From positions 1-38,629 of the forward strand of contig NZ_JAUNRW010000014.1 of assembly GCF_030535495.1 (NCBI RefSeq): a stretch of 38,629 nt of DNA, given 5' to 3'. This DNA is from Corynebacterium sp. GTDB taxonomy: Bacteria; Actinomycetota; Actinomycetes; Mycobacteriales; Mycobacteriaceae. Of the stretch, positions 32,010 through 38,629 are shown one piece after another (positions within the stretch are counted from its first letter, which is position 1; the number at the start of each line of letters is the position of its first letter). Below the pieces are notes generated by a model, which ran no database searches, had not been told where the DNA came from, and saw only the letters and a list, made by a program, of their open reading frames with translations. The translations under genes were made by a program, and so were the position numbers.

Positions 32010-32714
32010 GTGCAGCAGTACACCACTGGTGAGCAGAATCTGGCGGTGAGCTTCGCGTTCATCGCCGGTTTCGTTGACTCGATCGGATTCATCTTCCTCG
32101 GCGGCGTGTTCCTGTCCTTCATGTCGGGCAACACCACGCGCATCGCCACCGCCTCCGTCGAGGGCAACCCCGATCTGGCCTGGTTGGCCGGTTCCGCGGT
32201 GGTCTTCTTCCTCCTCGGCGTCATGCTGGGCGCGCTGGTGCGCCGCCTGGCCCAGCGCCGCGTCCCCGCGGACCGGGTCCGCGAGGTGGTCATGATCACC
32301 ATGTGCGGTCTGTTCACCCTGGCCGCGGTGCTCGTGCTTATCGACGTCCCCCACGCCGCCATCATCGTCGCCTCCCTGGGCATCGGTTCGATGAACTCCA
32401 TCTTCGAACGCCAGGGGGAGGTCTCCATTCCGCTGACCTACATGACCGGCACGCTGGTGAAGATGGGGCAGCGTTTCGTCGACGCCTTCTTCGGCGGTTC
32501 CCACGCCGCGTGGCTCGGACACCTGAAGATGTGGGCGGGGCTGACCGCCGGCGCGTTCACGGGCGCGACCGTCTACCACTGGCTGGGTATCCACGCGCTG
32601 TACGTGGTGGCGCTGTTGACCTGGGCTGTCACCGCGGTGTCGTTGCTGTGGCGCATGTGGCAGCGCCGCCATGCCACCGGCGCCGTGGTGAAACTCACGG
32701 TGGATCCCTTCTAG
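32010..32714 (+). CDS. DUF1275 (YoaK-like) membrane protein
   Basis: This 234-residue integral membrane protein has about six hydrophobic segments. The family signature is AFIAGFVDSIGFIFLGGVFLSFMSGNTTRIA in the first third, matching DUF1275/YoaK proteins, whose function is unknown. The central GIGSMNSIFERQGEVSIPLTYMTGTLVKMG is also typical. Two adjacent GTG codons exist (32007 and 32010). The second is preferred because AAGGAG (31999-32004) is only 2 bases from the first. A GCTTATCGACG repeat at 32336-32346 encodes Leu-Ile-Asp in a membrane-adjacent segment (VLIDVPHAA). Confidence 0.85.
   Translation: MQQYTTGEQNLAVSFAFIAGFVDSIGFIFLGGVFLSFMSGNTTRIATASVEGNPDLAWLAGSAVVFFLLGVMLGALVRRLAQRRVPADRVREVVMITMCGLFTLAAVLVLIDVPHAAIIVASLGIGSMNSIFERQGEVSIPLTYMTGTLVKMGQRFVDAFFGGSHAAWLGHLKMWAGLTAGAFTGATVYHWLGIHALYVVALLTWAVTAVSLLWRMWQRRHATGAVVKLTVDPF
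32336..32346 (+). repeat. GCTTATCGACG motif, copy 9
   Basis: Inside the DUF1275 gene, read as Leu-Ile-Asp. Confidence 0.8.
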
Positions 32715-32727
32715 GGCCCCGCAGCGG

Positions 32728-32733
32728 TAGGGT
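32728..32733 (+). promoter_or_regulatory. -10 element of the first mycolyltransferase gene
   Basis: TAGGGT ends exactly 7 bases before the ATG at 32741. There is no Shine-Dalgarno sequence, so a leaderless transcript is likely. Confidence 0.45.
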
Positions 32734-32740
32734 GTCCGAC

Positions 32741-33913
32741 ATGCGCAACGTCCACCGAATGCTGCTGGCGGGTGCCATCACCCTGGCCGCGGTCACGGCC
32801 CCGACATCGGCCCGGGGTGTCGAGATCCCCGCAGGGTCCGACGCCGCCCTGCGGGATCTGGTCATCAGCTCCAACGCCGACCCCGCCTCCTCCGGTTCCG
32901 CGCTCACCGGCCTGCTCAGCTCCCTGTCCCTCATCGGTTCCTCGGAGCTGCCGCTGGCAGGGCCGTTGACGTCGAGCGATGACCGCTATCCCATGGAGTA
33001 CGGGGAGGACTTCGCTGCTGCGCGGATCGTCGATAAGCAGGTGGAGATCCCCGCCGAACGGGTGGAGCGCTGGTTCATCGAGTCCCCCTCCATGGGGAGG
33101 GTCATCGAGGTCCAGGTGAAGAAGGCCGCGGACCCGGCGGCCCCGGCCCCGCTCATCTACATGCTCGACGGCATCGGGGGATCCACCCCGAACTCCGGGT
33201 GGATCAACGGCGGCGGCGCGGAACGGGTCTTCGGCGACGAGGACGCCACCCTCATCATGCCCACCCATGCCGCCGCGTCCCTGTACTCCGACTGGATCGC
33301 GGACGATCCGCAGCTGGGCCGCAACCAGTGGGAGACGTTCATCACGCAGGAACTGCACCCGCTGCTGCGCGCCGAACCTGAGCTCAACCACAACGGCCAC
33401 TCCGCCATCGGCGGGCTGTCCATGGGGGCGATCGGGGCCGTGCACATCGCCAACACCCACCCGGACATCTTCGACGCCACCTTCGGCATCTCGGGCTGCT
33501 ATTCCCCCACCGACCTGGTCGGGCGGCAGATGGTCACCCTGGTGGTCGGCTCCCGCGGTGGTGAGGTGGAGAACATGTGGGGCCCCTTCGGGTCCGCGGA
33601 GTGGATCCGGCATGACACCGTGGCCAACCCGGCAGGGCTGCGGCACCAGGCTGTCTACCTGTCGGCCGCCGACGGATCCTTCACCGAGGAGGTGGCCGCC
33701 GCCTACGACGAGGACCCCTTCTTCCACATGTCGTCCGGGGCCGTCCTCGAACGCGGCGTGCTCATGTGCACCGAAAAGCTCGATCGCGCGATGCGCGAGG
33801 CCGGTATGGAGCACCAGGTGGTGGACTACGCGGGCCCCGGGGCGCACAACTGGGAGAACTACAACGCGCAGTTGCAGCCGGCGTGGGACGCCATCCGACA
33901 CGCCCTCTACTAG
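32741..33913 (+). CDS. Corynomycolyltransferase (antigen 85-like esterase), first copy
   Basis: This 390-residue secreted enzyme transfers mycolic acids between trehalose mycolates and the cell-wall arabinogalactan. A signal peptide precedes a cleavage region near TSARGVEIP (about residue 25). The alpha/beta-hydrolase core has PLIYMLDGIGG near 140 (oxyanion loop), the nucleophile elbow GGLSMGAIGA and the catalytic His in GPGAHNWENYNAQLQPAWD, which parallels the HSW motif of antigen 85. Asp in SAADGS is the probable acid. The pre-core motif SLSLIGSS is shared with the next gene, so the two are tandem paralogues. It starts 26 bases after the DUF1275 gene with its own leaderless promoter. A GCTTATCGACG repeat lies at 33028-33038. 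Confidence 0.88.
   Translation: MRNVHRMLLAGAITLAAVTAPTSARGVEIPAGSDAALRDLVISSNADPASSGSALTGLLSSLSLIGSSELPLAGPLTSSDDRYPMEYGEDFAAARIVDKQVEIPAERVERWFIESPSMGRVIEVQVKKAADPAAPAPLIYMLDGIGGSTPNSGWINGGGAERVFGDEDATLIMPTHAAASLYSDWIADDPQLGRNQWETFITQELHPLLRAEPELNHNGHSAIGGLSMGAIGAVHIANTHPDIFDATFGISGCYSPTDLVGRQMVTLVVGSRGGEVENMWGPFGSAEWIRHDTVANPAGLRHQAVYLSAADGSFTEEVAAAYDEDPFFHMSSGAVLERGVLMCTEKLDRAMREAGMEHQVVDYAGPGAHNWENYNAQLQPAWDAIRHALY
33028..33038 (-). repeat. GCTTATCGACG motif, copy 10
   Basis: Inside the first mycolyltransferase gene; read as Val-Asp-Lys. The second paralogue has no copy at the equivalent place. Confidence 0.8.
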
Positions 33914-33946
33914 CACTTTGTTACGGATGTTTCGTTTGGGAGACAG

Positions 33947-33975
33947 ATGACATAACAGCAGCCATGCGGTAATTT
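33947..33975 (+). promoter_or_regulatory. Promoter of the second mycolyltransferase gene
   Basis: ATGACA (33947-33952) and TAATTT (33970-33975) are 17 bases apart. The -10 ends 7 bases before the ATG at 33983, so the transcript should be leaderless. The -35 differs from TTGACA at one base, making this the best-formed promoter of that type in the window. Confidence 0.6.
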
Positions 33976-33982
33976 CAATGCC

Positions 33983-35158
33983 ATGTCCCAGAATCGCTGC
34001 CGCCGCGTGGTGGCCCTCAGTGCCGCCACCACCCTTGCTGTCACCCTCATCCCTGCCGCCCAGGCCCAGGAAGAATCCTCCAGCGACGGCTCCATGCGCG
34101 ACGCCGTCGTCAGCTCCTTCGAGGACCCCGCCTCCTCCGGCTCCTCCCTCGACGCCGCCCTGAGCTCCCTGTCCCTCATCGGTTCCTCCCAGTGGGCCCT
34201 GCCGGACATGTGGCGTGAGCCCGATGACAACTACCCCCTGCCCACCGTCGATACGATCGACGCGGTGGAGCTCGTGGAGATTCAGCAGCAGGGTGAGCGC
34301 CTGGAGCGCTGGGTGGTGGCCTCGCCGTCCATGAAGCGCAACGTCGAGGTGCAGATCTGGCACTCCGCCGACCGCACCGTCCCGGCCCCGATGCTCTACA
34401 TGCTCGACGGTGTCGACGCCCCGCGGGGCAACGGCTGGCTCGGTTCCGGCACCGCCCGCGAGGTCTTCGCCGAGGAGAACGTCACCCTCGTCATGCCGAC
34501 CCAGGCCCGCGGCTCCAATTACTCCGACTGGGTCGCAGAGGATCCGGCGCTCGGCGTCCACATGTGGGAGACCTTCATCGTCGAGGAACTCGCTCCCCTG
34601 CTGGAGAGCTCCGATGAGTTCACCTTCAACGGCAAGCGCGGCATCGGCGGACTGTCCATGGGCGCCAACGGTGCCGTCCACCTGGCCAACACCAACCCGG
34701 AGCTTTTCGACGGTGTCTTCGGCATCTCCGGCTGCTACTCCCCCATGAGCCCGGTCGGCCGCCAGATGGCCAGCTTCGTCGTCACCTCGCGCAACGGCGA
34801 CCTGGACAACATGTGGGGACCCTACGGTTCCGAGGAGTGGATCCGCCACGATGCCGCCCGCAACCCCGAGGGTCTGCGCGACCAGGCCGTCTACCTGTCG
34901 GCGGCCGACGGCACCGTCACCCCCGAGGAGCAGGAGTTCTACCAGAACTACGAGATCACCAGCATGGCCGTCGGCGGCCTGCTCGAGCGCGGCGTGCTCA
35001 CCTGCACGCAGGAACTCGACTCCGCCATGCAGGCAGCCGGCATGGACCACCACGTGGTCAACTACAAGCAGGGCGGCGCCCACAACTGGATCCAGTTCAA
35101 CCAGGAACTGCAGCCGGCCTGGGACCACATCAAGCCGGCCCTGGATGTGACCGACTAA
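33983..35158 (+). CDS. Corynomycolyltransferase (antigen 85-like esterase), second copy
   Basis: This 391-residue secreted paralogue of the preceding gene has the same order of motifs. A signal peptide ends near PAAQAQEE (about residue 29). SLSLIGSS, PMLYMLDGVDA, GGLSMGANGAVHLAN with the nucleophile serine, SAADGT and GGAHNWIQFNQELQPAWDHI follow. All expected catalytic residues are present, so both copies look active. It ends immediately before the stop of the convergent AraC gene with no intervening base. The paralogue pair differs most near the C-terminus and the region after the signal peptide. Corynebacteria usually have several such enzymes with overlapping roles in trehalose dimycolate and cell-wall mycolate formation. 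Confidence 0.9.
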   Translation: MSQNRCRRVVALSAATTLAVTLIPAAQAQEESSSDGSMRDAVVSSFEDPASSGSSLDAALSSLSLIGSSQWALPDMWREPDDNYPLPTVDTIDAVELVEIQQQGERLERWVVASPSMKRNVEVQIWHSADRTVPAPMLYMLDGVDAPRGNGWLGSGTAREVFAEENVTLVMPTQARGSNYSDWVAEDPALGVHMWETFIVEELAPLLESSDEFTFNGKRGIGGLSMGANGAVHLANTNPELFDGVFGISGCYSPMSPVGRQMASFVVTSRNGDLDNMWGPYGSEEWIRHDAARNPEGLRDQAVYLSAADGTVTPEEQEFYQNYEITSMAVGGLLERGVLTCTQELDSAMQAAGMDHHVVNYKQGGAHNWIQFNQELQPAWDHIKPALDVTD

Positions 35159-36094
35159 TTACTCCGGCTGCGTCCGGAGGGTCTGGCTGGGGGTTTCGCC
35201 GAAGCGGCGTCGATACGCGGAGGAGAAACGCCCCAGGTGCGCCACGCCCCACGTCAGGGCGATGTCGGTGACGGTGACGCCGCTGGCCGGATCAGCCGCG
35301 GCCAGTTCCTCGTGGATCACCGACAGCCGGACCCCGCGCAGATACTCGACGGGGCCCACCCCGTACTCCTCCCGGAAATCACCCTGGAGGGTACGCACCC
35401 CGCACCCCGCCACCTGGGCGATCTCCCCCACCGTCCACGGCCGGGCCGGATCGGATTCGAGGGCGTCGACCGCCCGGCGCAGGCGAACCGGCGTGGCGCG
35501 GGGCCCGGCGGGACCGTGCTCCGCCAGCACCATCGCCAGGCCGGAGGCCAGGGCCGCCGCCAGGTTGCGCCGGAACAGGGAGTGGCCGACCAGGTGCCCG
35601 TCCCCGGACATGACGCTCTGACAGATGTCCTGCCACTCGCGGCCCGCGCCACCGCGCAGATCGATGACCGTCGGCGTGCTGGCCGTGAACACTCCGGCCA
35701 GTTCCAGCTGGTGCCGCAGGTAGTCGGCCCCGAGGCGCACGCCCAGCATGGTCACCTCCGCGCCCCACTGCGGGAACTGCACCTTCGTGTCCGGCGGGCA
35801 CACCACGGCCTGCCCGGTGCTCGCCTGCCCGCGGCCGCGTGAGCTGCGCACCCCGAGCCGGCCCCGCAGCGGGATGTTCACCGCGAAGGCACCGGGGTGT
35901 TCCGTCTCCACGGTCACCGCCGCACCCCAGTTGAGCCGGACGAGGGAGACTTCCCCGAGGTCACGGCTGACCAGGCCACTCTCCCGCAGCAGCACCTGAG
36001 ACTCCATGGTCACCGTGTGCGGGAAGTAGTGCTCCTCCGTGACCCGGGACAGCTCCCGGAAGGACCGCGGTCGTGCCTCGCAGTCGCTCACCAT
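35159..36094 (-). CDS. AraC/XylS-family regulator of the flavin monooxygenase operon
   Basis: This 311-residue activator has an N-terminal AraC-binding-like domain (about residues 1-185) with a short cupin stretch (GAFAVNIPLRGRLGV). Its C-terminal double helix-turn-helix (about 205-311) contains WTVGEIAQVAGCGVRTLQGDFREEYG and TVTDIALTWGVAHLGRFSSAYRRRFGETPSQTLR. The ATG at 36092-36094 lies 2 bases after AGGAGG; the adjacent GTG at 36089-36091 has better spacing and may be the true start. A TTG at 36115 is unlikely. It is divergent from the flavin reductase-oxygenase pair, the arrangement of PheR beside pheA2A1 in Rhodococcus. It probably responds to a phenolic substrate. Confidence 0.87.
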   Translation of the reverse strand: MVSDCEARPRSFRELSRVTEEHYFPHTVTMESQVLLRESGLVSRDLGEVSLVRLNWGAAVTVETEHPGAFAVNIPLRGRLGVRSSRGRGQASTGQAVVCPPDTKVQFPQWGAEVTMLGVRLGADYLRHQLELAGVFTASTPTVIDLRGGAGREWQDICQSVMSGDGHLVGHSLFRRNLAAALASGLAMVLAEHGPAGPRATPVRLRRAVDALESDPARPWTVGEIAQVAGCGVRTLQGDFREEYGVGPVEYLRGVRLSVIHEELAAADPASGVTVTDIALTWGVAHLGRFSSAYRRRFGETPSQTLRTQPE

Positions 36095-36182
36095 ATCCTC
36101 CTCTACCTGCGCCAATTCGCATTGCGGACAAGCGTGCGCTCAGTGGATTTCGCCTGTGATCCAGGTTTCCTACTCTCACTTA

Positions 36183-36198
36183 TGTGACCCCGATCATA
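36183..36198. promoter_or_regulatory. GlxR-like site between the AraC and monooxygenase genes
   Basis: TGTGACCCCGATCATA fits TGTGA-N6-TCACA at 9 of 10 half-site bases, without the central TA of the full consensus. It overlaps an inverted repeat TTATG-N10-CATAA (36180-36199). Position 29 bases before the reductase ATG suggests catabolite control of aromatic degradation. Confidence 0.45.
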
Positions 36199-36226
36199 AA
36201 CACAGTGAGTACAGAAAGGACACCCC

Positions 36227-36814
36227 ATGGCTGAGACCACATCGTCACCGCCACCCCCGTCACTTTCCGCGGGGAAGAAACTGCGCAACGTCTTCGGACA
36301 GTTCGCCAGTGGTGTCACCGTGGTCACCACCACCTCCGCGGACGGCACCCCCCACGGAGCCACGGTCACCGCCTTCACGTCGATTTCGCTGGAACCGCGC
36401 CTGTGCCAGGTGACGCTCACCCGCACCTCCAAGGCCTGCGCCATCCTCGCGGACAACACCTTCGCCGTGAACATCCTCGCCGCCAGCCAGGACGACGTCG
36501 CCCTCCACTTCGCCGGGCGCCCCCGGTCAGAACCCATCGAGTGGGCGGAGCATGAGATCGCCCCCTCCCTGTGCGGCAATCTGGCCACCCTGTGGTGCCG
36601 GCCCTTCGCCCAGTTCGACGGCGGCGACCACATCATCTTCCTCGGCGAGATCGTCGACGCCGAGATCGACGAGGACCACGACCCCCTCCTCTTCTTCCGC
36701 TCCACCTTCCACGCGCTCGGCCCCACCTCCCACGACGGCCTGTGGAACCACAGCGGAGACGACCCCCTCACCGGCTGGTTCGGCGCCAACGCCGAACTGC
36801 GACCCATCACCTAG
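36227..36814 (+). CDS. Flavin reductase component of a two-component monooxygenase
   Basis: This 195-residue reductase of the HpaC/PheA2 family uses NAD(P)H to supply reduced flavin to the oxygenase encoded next. The split-barrel flavin-binding region is [32 protein letters not shown] (about 27-58), with a following [22 protein letters not shown]. The C-terminal half has [16 protein letters not shown]. The ATG follows AGAAAGGACA. The oxygenase gene starts 19 bases after its stop. The Pro/Ser-rich N-terminal stretch is probably disordered. The partner oxygenase and the adjacent AraC gene fit a phenol or 4-hydroxyphenylacetate system. Confidence 0.9.
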   Translation: MAETTSSPPPPSLSAGKKLRNVFGQFASGVTVVTTTSADGTPHGATVTAFTSISLEPRLCQVTLTRTSKACAILADNTFAVNILAASQDDVALHFAGRPRSEPIEWAEHEIAPSLCGNLATLWCRPFAQFDGGDHIIFLGEIVDAEIDEDHDPLLFFRSTFHALGPTSHDGLWNHSGDDPLTGWFGANAELRPIT

Positions 36815-36833
36815 ACACCCAGGAGCATCACCC

Positions 36834-38423
36834 ATGATCCCCTTCGACGGCACCACCAACCCGGCGGCCGACCACCCGTCCAACCAGAAGCAGAACTACG
36901 CCTCCCGCCCCATGACCGGCGACGAGTACATCGAGTCCCTCCGCGACGGCCGCGAGGTCTGGCTCCACGGCGACCGCGTCAAGGACGTCACCACCCACCC
37001 CGCGTTCCGCAACTCCATCCGGATGGTCGCCCGTCTGTATGACGCGATGCACGAGGGTGAGCACGTCGATAAGCTCACCGTGCCCACCGACACCGGCAAC
37101 GGCGGCGTCACCATGCCCTTCTTCAAGGCGCCGACCACCACCGATGACCTGCTCAAGGAGCGCGACGCCATCGCCACCTGGGCGAAGCTCACCTACGGCT
37201 GGATGGGCCGCAGCCCCGACTACAAGGCCTCCTTCCTGGGCACCCTCCACGCCAACAAGGAGCTCTACGAGCCCTTCGGTGACAACGCCGAGCGCTGGTA
37301 CCGCGAGTCACAGGAGAAGGTCCTCTACTGGAACCACGCCATCATCAACCCGCCCGTCGACCGCCAGCTCCCGCCGGACGAGGTCGGCGACGTGTACATG
37401 AAGGTGGAGAAGGAGACCGACGCCGGGCTCATCGTCTCCGGCGCGAAGGTCGTGGCCACCGGTTCCGCCATCACGAACTACAACTTCATCGCCCACTACG
37501 GGCTGCCCATCAAGAAGAAGCAGTTCGCCCTCATCTGCACCGTCCCCATGGACGCCCCCGGCATCAAGCTCATCTCCCGCGCCTCCTACGCGCAGAACGC
37601 CGCCGTCACCGGCACCCCCTTCGACTACCCGCTGTCGAGCCGCATGGACGAAAACGACGCCATCTTCATCTTCGACAAGGTGCTCGTGCCCTGGGAGAAC
37701 GTGTTCATGTACGGCGACGTGGAGAAGATCAACGCCTTCTTCCCGCAGTCCGGCTTCCTGCCGCGGTTCACCTTCCAGGGCTGCACCCGCCTGGCCGTCA
37801 AGCTCGACTTCATCGCCGGCCTGCTCATGAAGGCCCTCGACGCCACCGGCTCCGGCGGCTTCCGCGGCGTGGAGACCCGTGTCGGCGAGGTCCTCGGCTG
37901 GCGCAACCTCTTCTGGTCACTGACCGAATCCATGGCGCGTGACCCCGAGGAGTGGAAGAACGGCACCCTCCTGCCCAAGCTCGAGTACGGCCTGACCTAC
38001 CGCATGTTCATGATCCAGGGCTACCCGCGCATCAAGGAGATCATCGAGCAGGACGTCGCCTCCGGCCTCATCTACCTGCCGAGTTCCTCCGTCGACTTCC
38101 AGACCCCCGAGATCCGCCCCTACCTGGACAAGTACGTCCGCGGCTCCGACGGCATCACCGCCGTCGACCGCGTCAAGGTGATGAAGGCCCTGTGGGACTC
38201 CATCGGCTCCGAGTTCGGCGGACGCCACGAACTCTACGAGCGCAACTACTCCGGCAACCACGAGAACGTCAAGCGTGAGCTGCTGCTCGCCGCCAACAAC
38301 CGCGGGTCCGCCGCCGAGATGCGCGGCTTCGCGGAGCAGTTCATGTCCGAGTACGACCTCGACGGCTGGACCGTCCCCGACATGATCTCCGGCGACGACG
38401 TCTACGCCTACGGCAAGAAGTAG
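36834..38423 (+). CDS. Flavin-dependent aromatic monooxygenase, oxygenase component (HpaB/PheA1 family)
   Basis: This 529-residue oxygenase hydroxylates a phenolic ring using reduced flavin and oxygen, giving a catechol. The N-terminus is typical ([37 protein letters not shown]). Flavin and substrate regions appear as [20 protein letters not shown] and [18 protein letters not shown], and the C-terminus has [19 protein letters not shown]. Length and motifs fit the 4-hydroxyphenylacetate 3-monooxygenase family. The AraC-reductase-oxygenase order resembles the actinobacterial two-component phenol hydroxylase (PheR-PheA2-PheA1), so phenol is as likely a substrate as 4-hydroxyphenylacetate. The ATG at 36834 follows AGGAG. 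A GCTTATCGACG repeat lies at 37064-37074 and two more form the terminator beyond the stop. Confidence 0.92.
   Translation: MIPFDGTTNPAADHPSNQKQNYASRPMTGDEYIESLRDGREVWLHGDRVKDVTTHPAFRNSIRMVARLYDAMHEGEHVDKLTVPTDTGNGGVTMPFFKAPTTTDDLLKERDAIATWAKLTYGWMGRSPDYKASFLGTLHANKELYEPFGDNAERWYRESQEKVLYWNHAIINPPVDRQLPPDEVGDVYMKVEKETDAGLIVSGAKVVATGSAITNYNFIAHYGLPIKKKQFALICTVPMDAPGIKLISRASYAQNAAVTGTPFDYPLSSRMDENDAIFIFDKVLVPWENVFMYGDVEKINAFFPQSGFLPRFTFQGCTRLAVKLDFIAGLLMKALDATGSGGFRGVETRVGEVLGWRNLFWSLTESMARDPEEWKNGTLLPKLEYGLTYRMFMIQGYPRIKEIIEQDVASGLIYLPSSSVDFQTPEIRPYLDKYVRGSDGITAVDRVKVMKALWDSIGSEFGGRHELYERNYSGNHENVKRELLLAANNRGSAAEMRGFAEQFMSEYDLDGWTVPDMISGDDVYAYGKK
37064..37074 (-). repeat. GCTTATCGACG motif, copy 11
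   Basis: Inside the oxygenase gene; read as Val-Asp-Lys. Confidence 0.8.
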
Positions 38424-38429
38424 AGAAAA

Positions 38430-38468
38430 GATGCTTATCGACGCCCACGTGGGGCGTCGATAAGCATC
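38430..38468. terminator. Bidirectional hairpin terminator built from two GCTTATCGACG copies
   Basis: Two perfect 17-base arms (38430-38446 and 38452-38468) flank the 5-base loop ACGTG. Each arm contains one copy of the 11-base motif (38433-38443 and 38455-38465) facing inward. On the minus strand the stem is followed by TTTTC, a fair U-tract for ending lepA transcripts. On the plus strand CCTTCTAG follows, a weaker tail for the oxygenase operon. It fills the 48-base gap between the two convergent stop codons. Confidence 0.85.
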
Positions 38469-38471
38469 CTT

Positions 38472-38629
38472 CTAGTCGCTGTCCGTGGACAGCGCCGCGA
38501 CGAAAGCCTCCTGCGGCACGGAGACGGAACCGATGTTCTTCATGCGCTTCTTACCGGCCTTCTGCTTCTCCAGGAGCTTGCGCTTACGGGAGATGTCACC
38601 GCCGTAGCACTTGGCCAGGACGTCCTTGC
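38472..38629 (-). CDS. lepA: Elongation factor 4 (LepA), C-terminal fragment
   Basis: Only the last 52 codons lie in the window; the gene continues beyond the right edge. The visible protein end contains [40 protein letters not shown] and [11 protein letters not shown]. This is the conserved C-terminal domain of LepA, the ribosome-bound GTPase that helps translation under stress and in initiation. The basic stretch is the part that reaches into the ribosomal A site. The stop TAG is at 38472-38474, directly beside the repeat-built terminator. Confidence 0.95.
   Translation of the reverse strand, partial: KDVLAKCYGGDISRKRKLLEKQKAGKKRMKNIGSVSVPQEAFVAALSTDSD

Noticed and set aside
32711..35128. 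Open frame of 805 codons antisense to the two mycolyltransferase genes
   Set aside because: It mirrors the codon pattern of two well-supported genes on the other strand and lacks any recognisable motif. Long antisense frames are expected in high-GC DNA. The same applies to long frames at 29072-31192, 25665-27470, 12005-13606, 17621-19447 and 18793-20778.

Overview
The window looks like a chromosomal segment of a high-GC Corynebacterium, or a close mycolic-acid-containing relative. The reasons are two tandem antigen-85-type mycolyltransferases, an rbsR-rbsA-rbsC-rbsB operon of corynebacterial type, sites resembling the corynebacterial regulators GlxR and McbR, many promoters placed 7-8 bases before an ATG (leaderless transcripts), and a 13E12/DUF222-like HNH protein. 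The species cannot be fixed from this sequence.

Layout. (1) 1-7316: an aminophosphonate locus. On the minus strand, in transcription order, come an FAD amine oxidase, phnD, phnC, a double-length phnE, a phosphonatase-like HAD hydrolase and a zinc alcohol dehydrogenase. A divergent GntR regulator follows, with repeated TGTCTA sites between. (2) 7337-11968: a four-gene peptide-type ABC importer whose single ATPase carries both nucleotide-binding domains. (3) 12029-13342: an HNH nuclease gene. (4) 13339-15206: a minus-strand cluster of a 2H RNA phosphodiesterase, an unknown protein and an ADP-ribosylglycohydrolase. (5) 15328-21010: rbsR-A-C-B-K-D for ribose uptake and entry, with a LacI-type operator at the promoter. 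(6) 21015-29058: a 47-residue small protein, a BASS transporter, a proline-iminopeptidase-like hydrolase and an aldose epimerase sharing one 19-base divergent promoter, a thiosulfate transporter fused to a TusA domain with an McbR-like site, a FUSC membrane protein, a phosphoesterase, a DsbA-family protein and a PPOX-fold protein. (7) 29087-35158: a BCCT transporter, an unknown 316-residue protein behind a GlxR-like site, a DUF1275 membrane protein and the two mycolyltransferases. (8) 35159-38423: an AraC-type regulator divergent from a two-component flavin monooxygenase (reductase plus oxygenase) for phenol or 4-hydroxyphenylacetate. (9) 38472-38629: the C-terminus of LepA.

Genes are packed tightly. 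No gene-free stretch exceeds about 175 bases, most operon junctions overlap by ATGA or GTGA, and convergent genes often overlap at their stops. I see no tRNA, rRNA, CRISPR array or insertion sequence.

The most unusual signal is not a gene. The exact 11-mer GCTTATCGACG occurs 13 times, in both orientations, between 9452 and 38465, and never in the first 9.4 kb. Eleven copies lie inside genes. The last two form an inverted pair that makes the hairpin terminator between the oxygenase gene and lepA. This pattern resembles DNA-uptake sequences of naturally competent bacteria, or the site of an abundant genome-wide DNA-binding protein.
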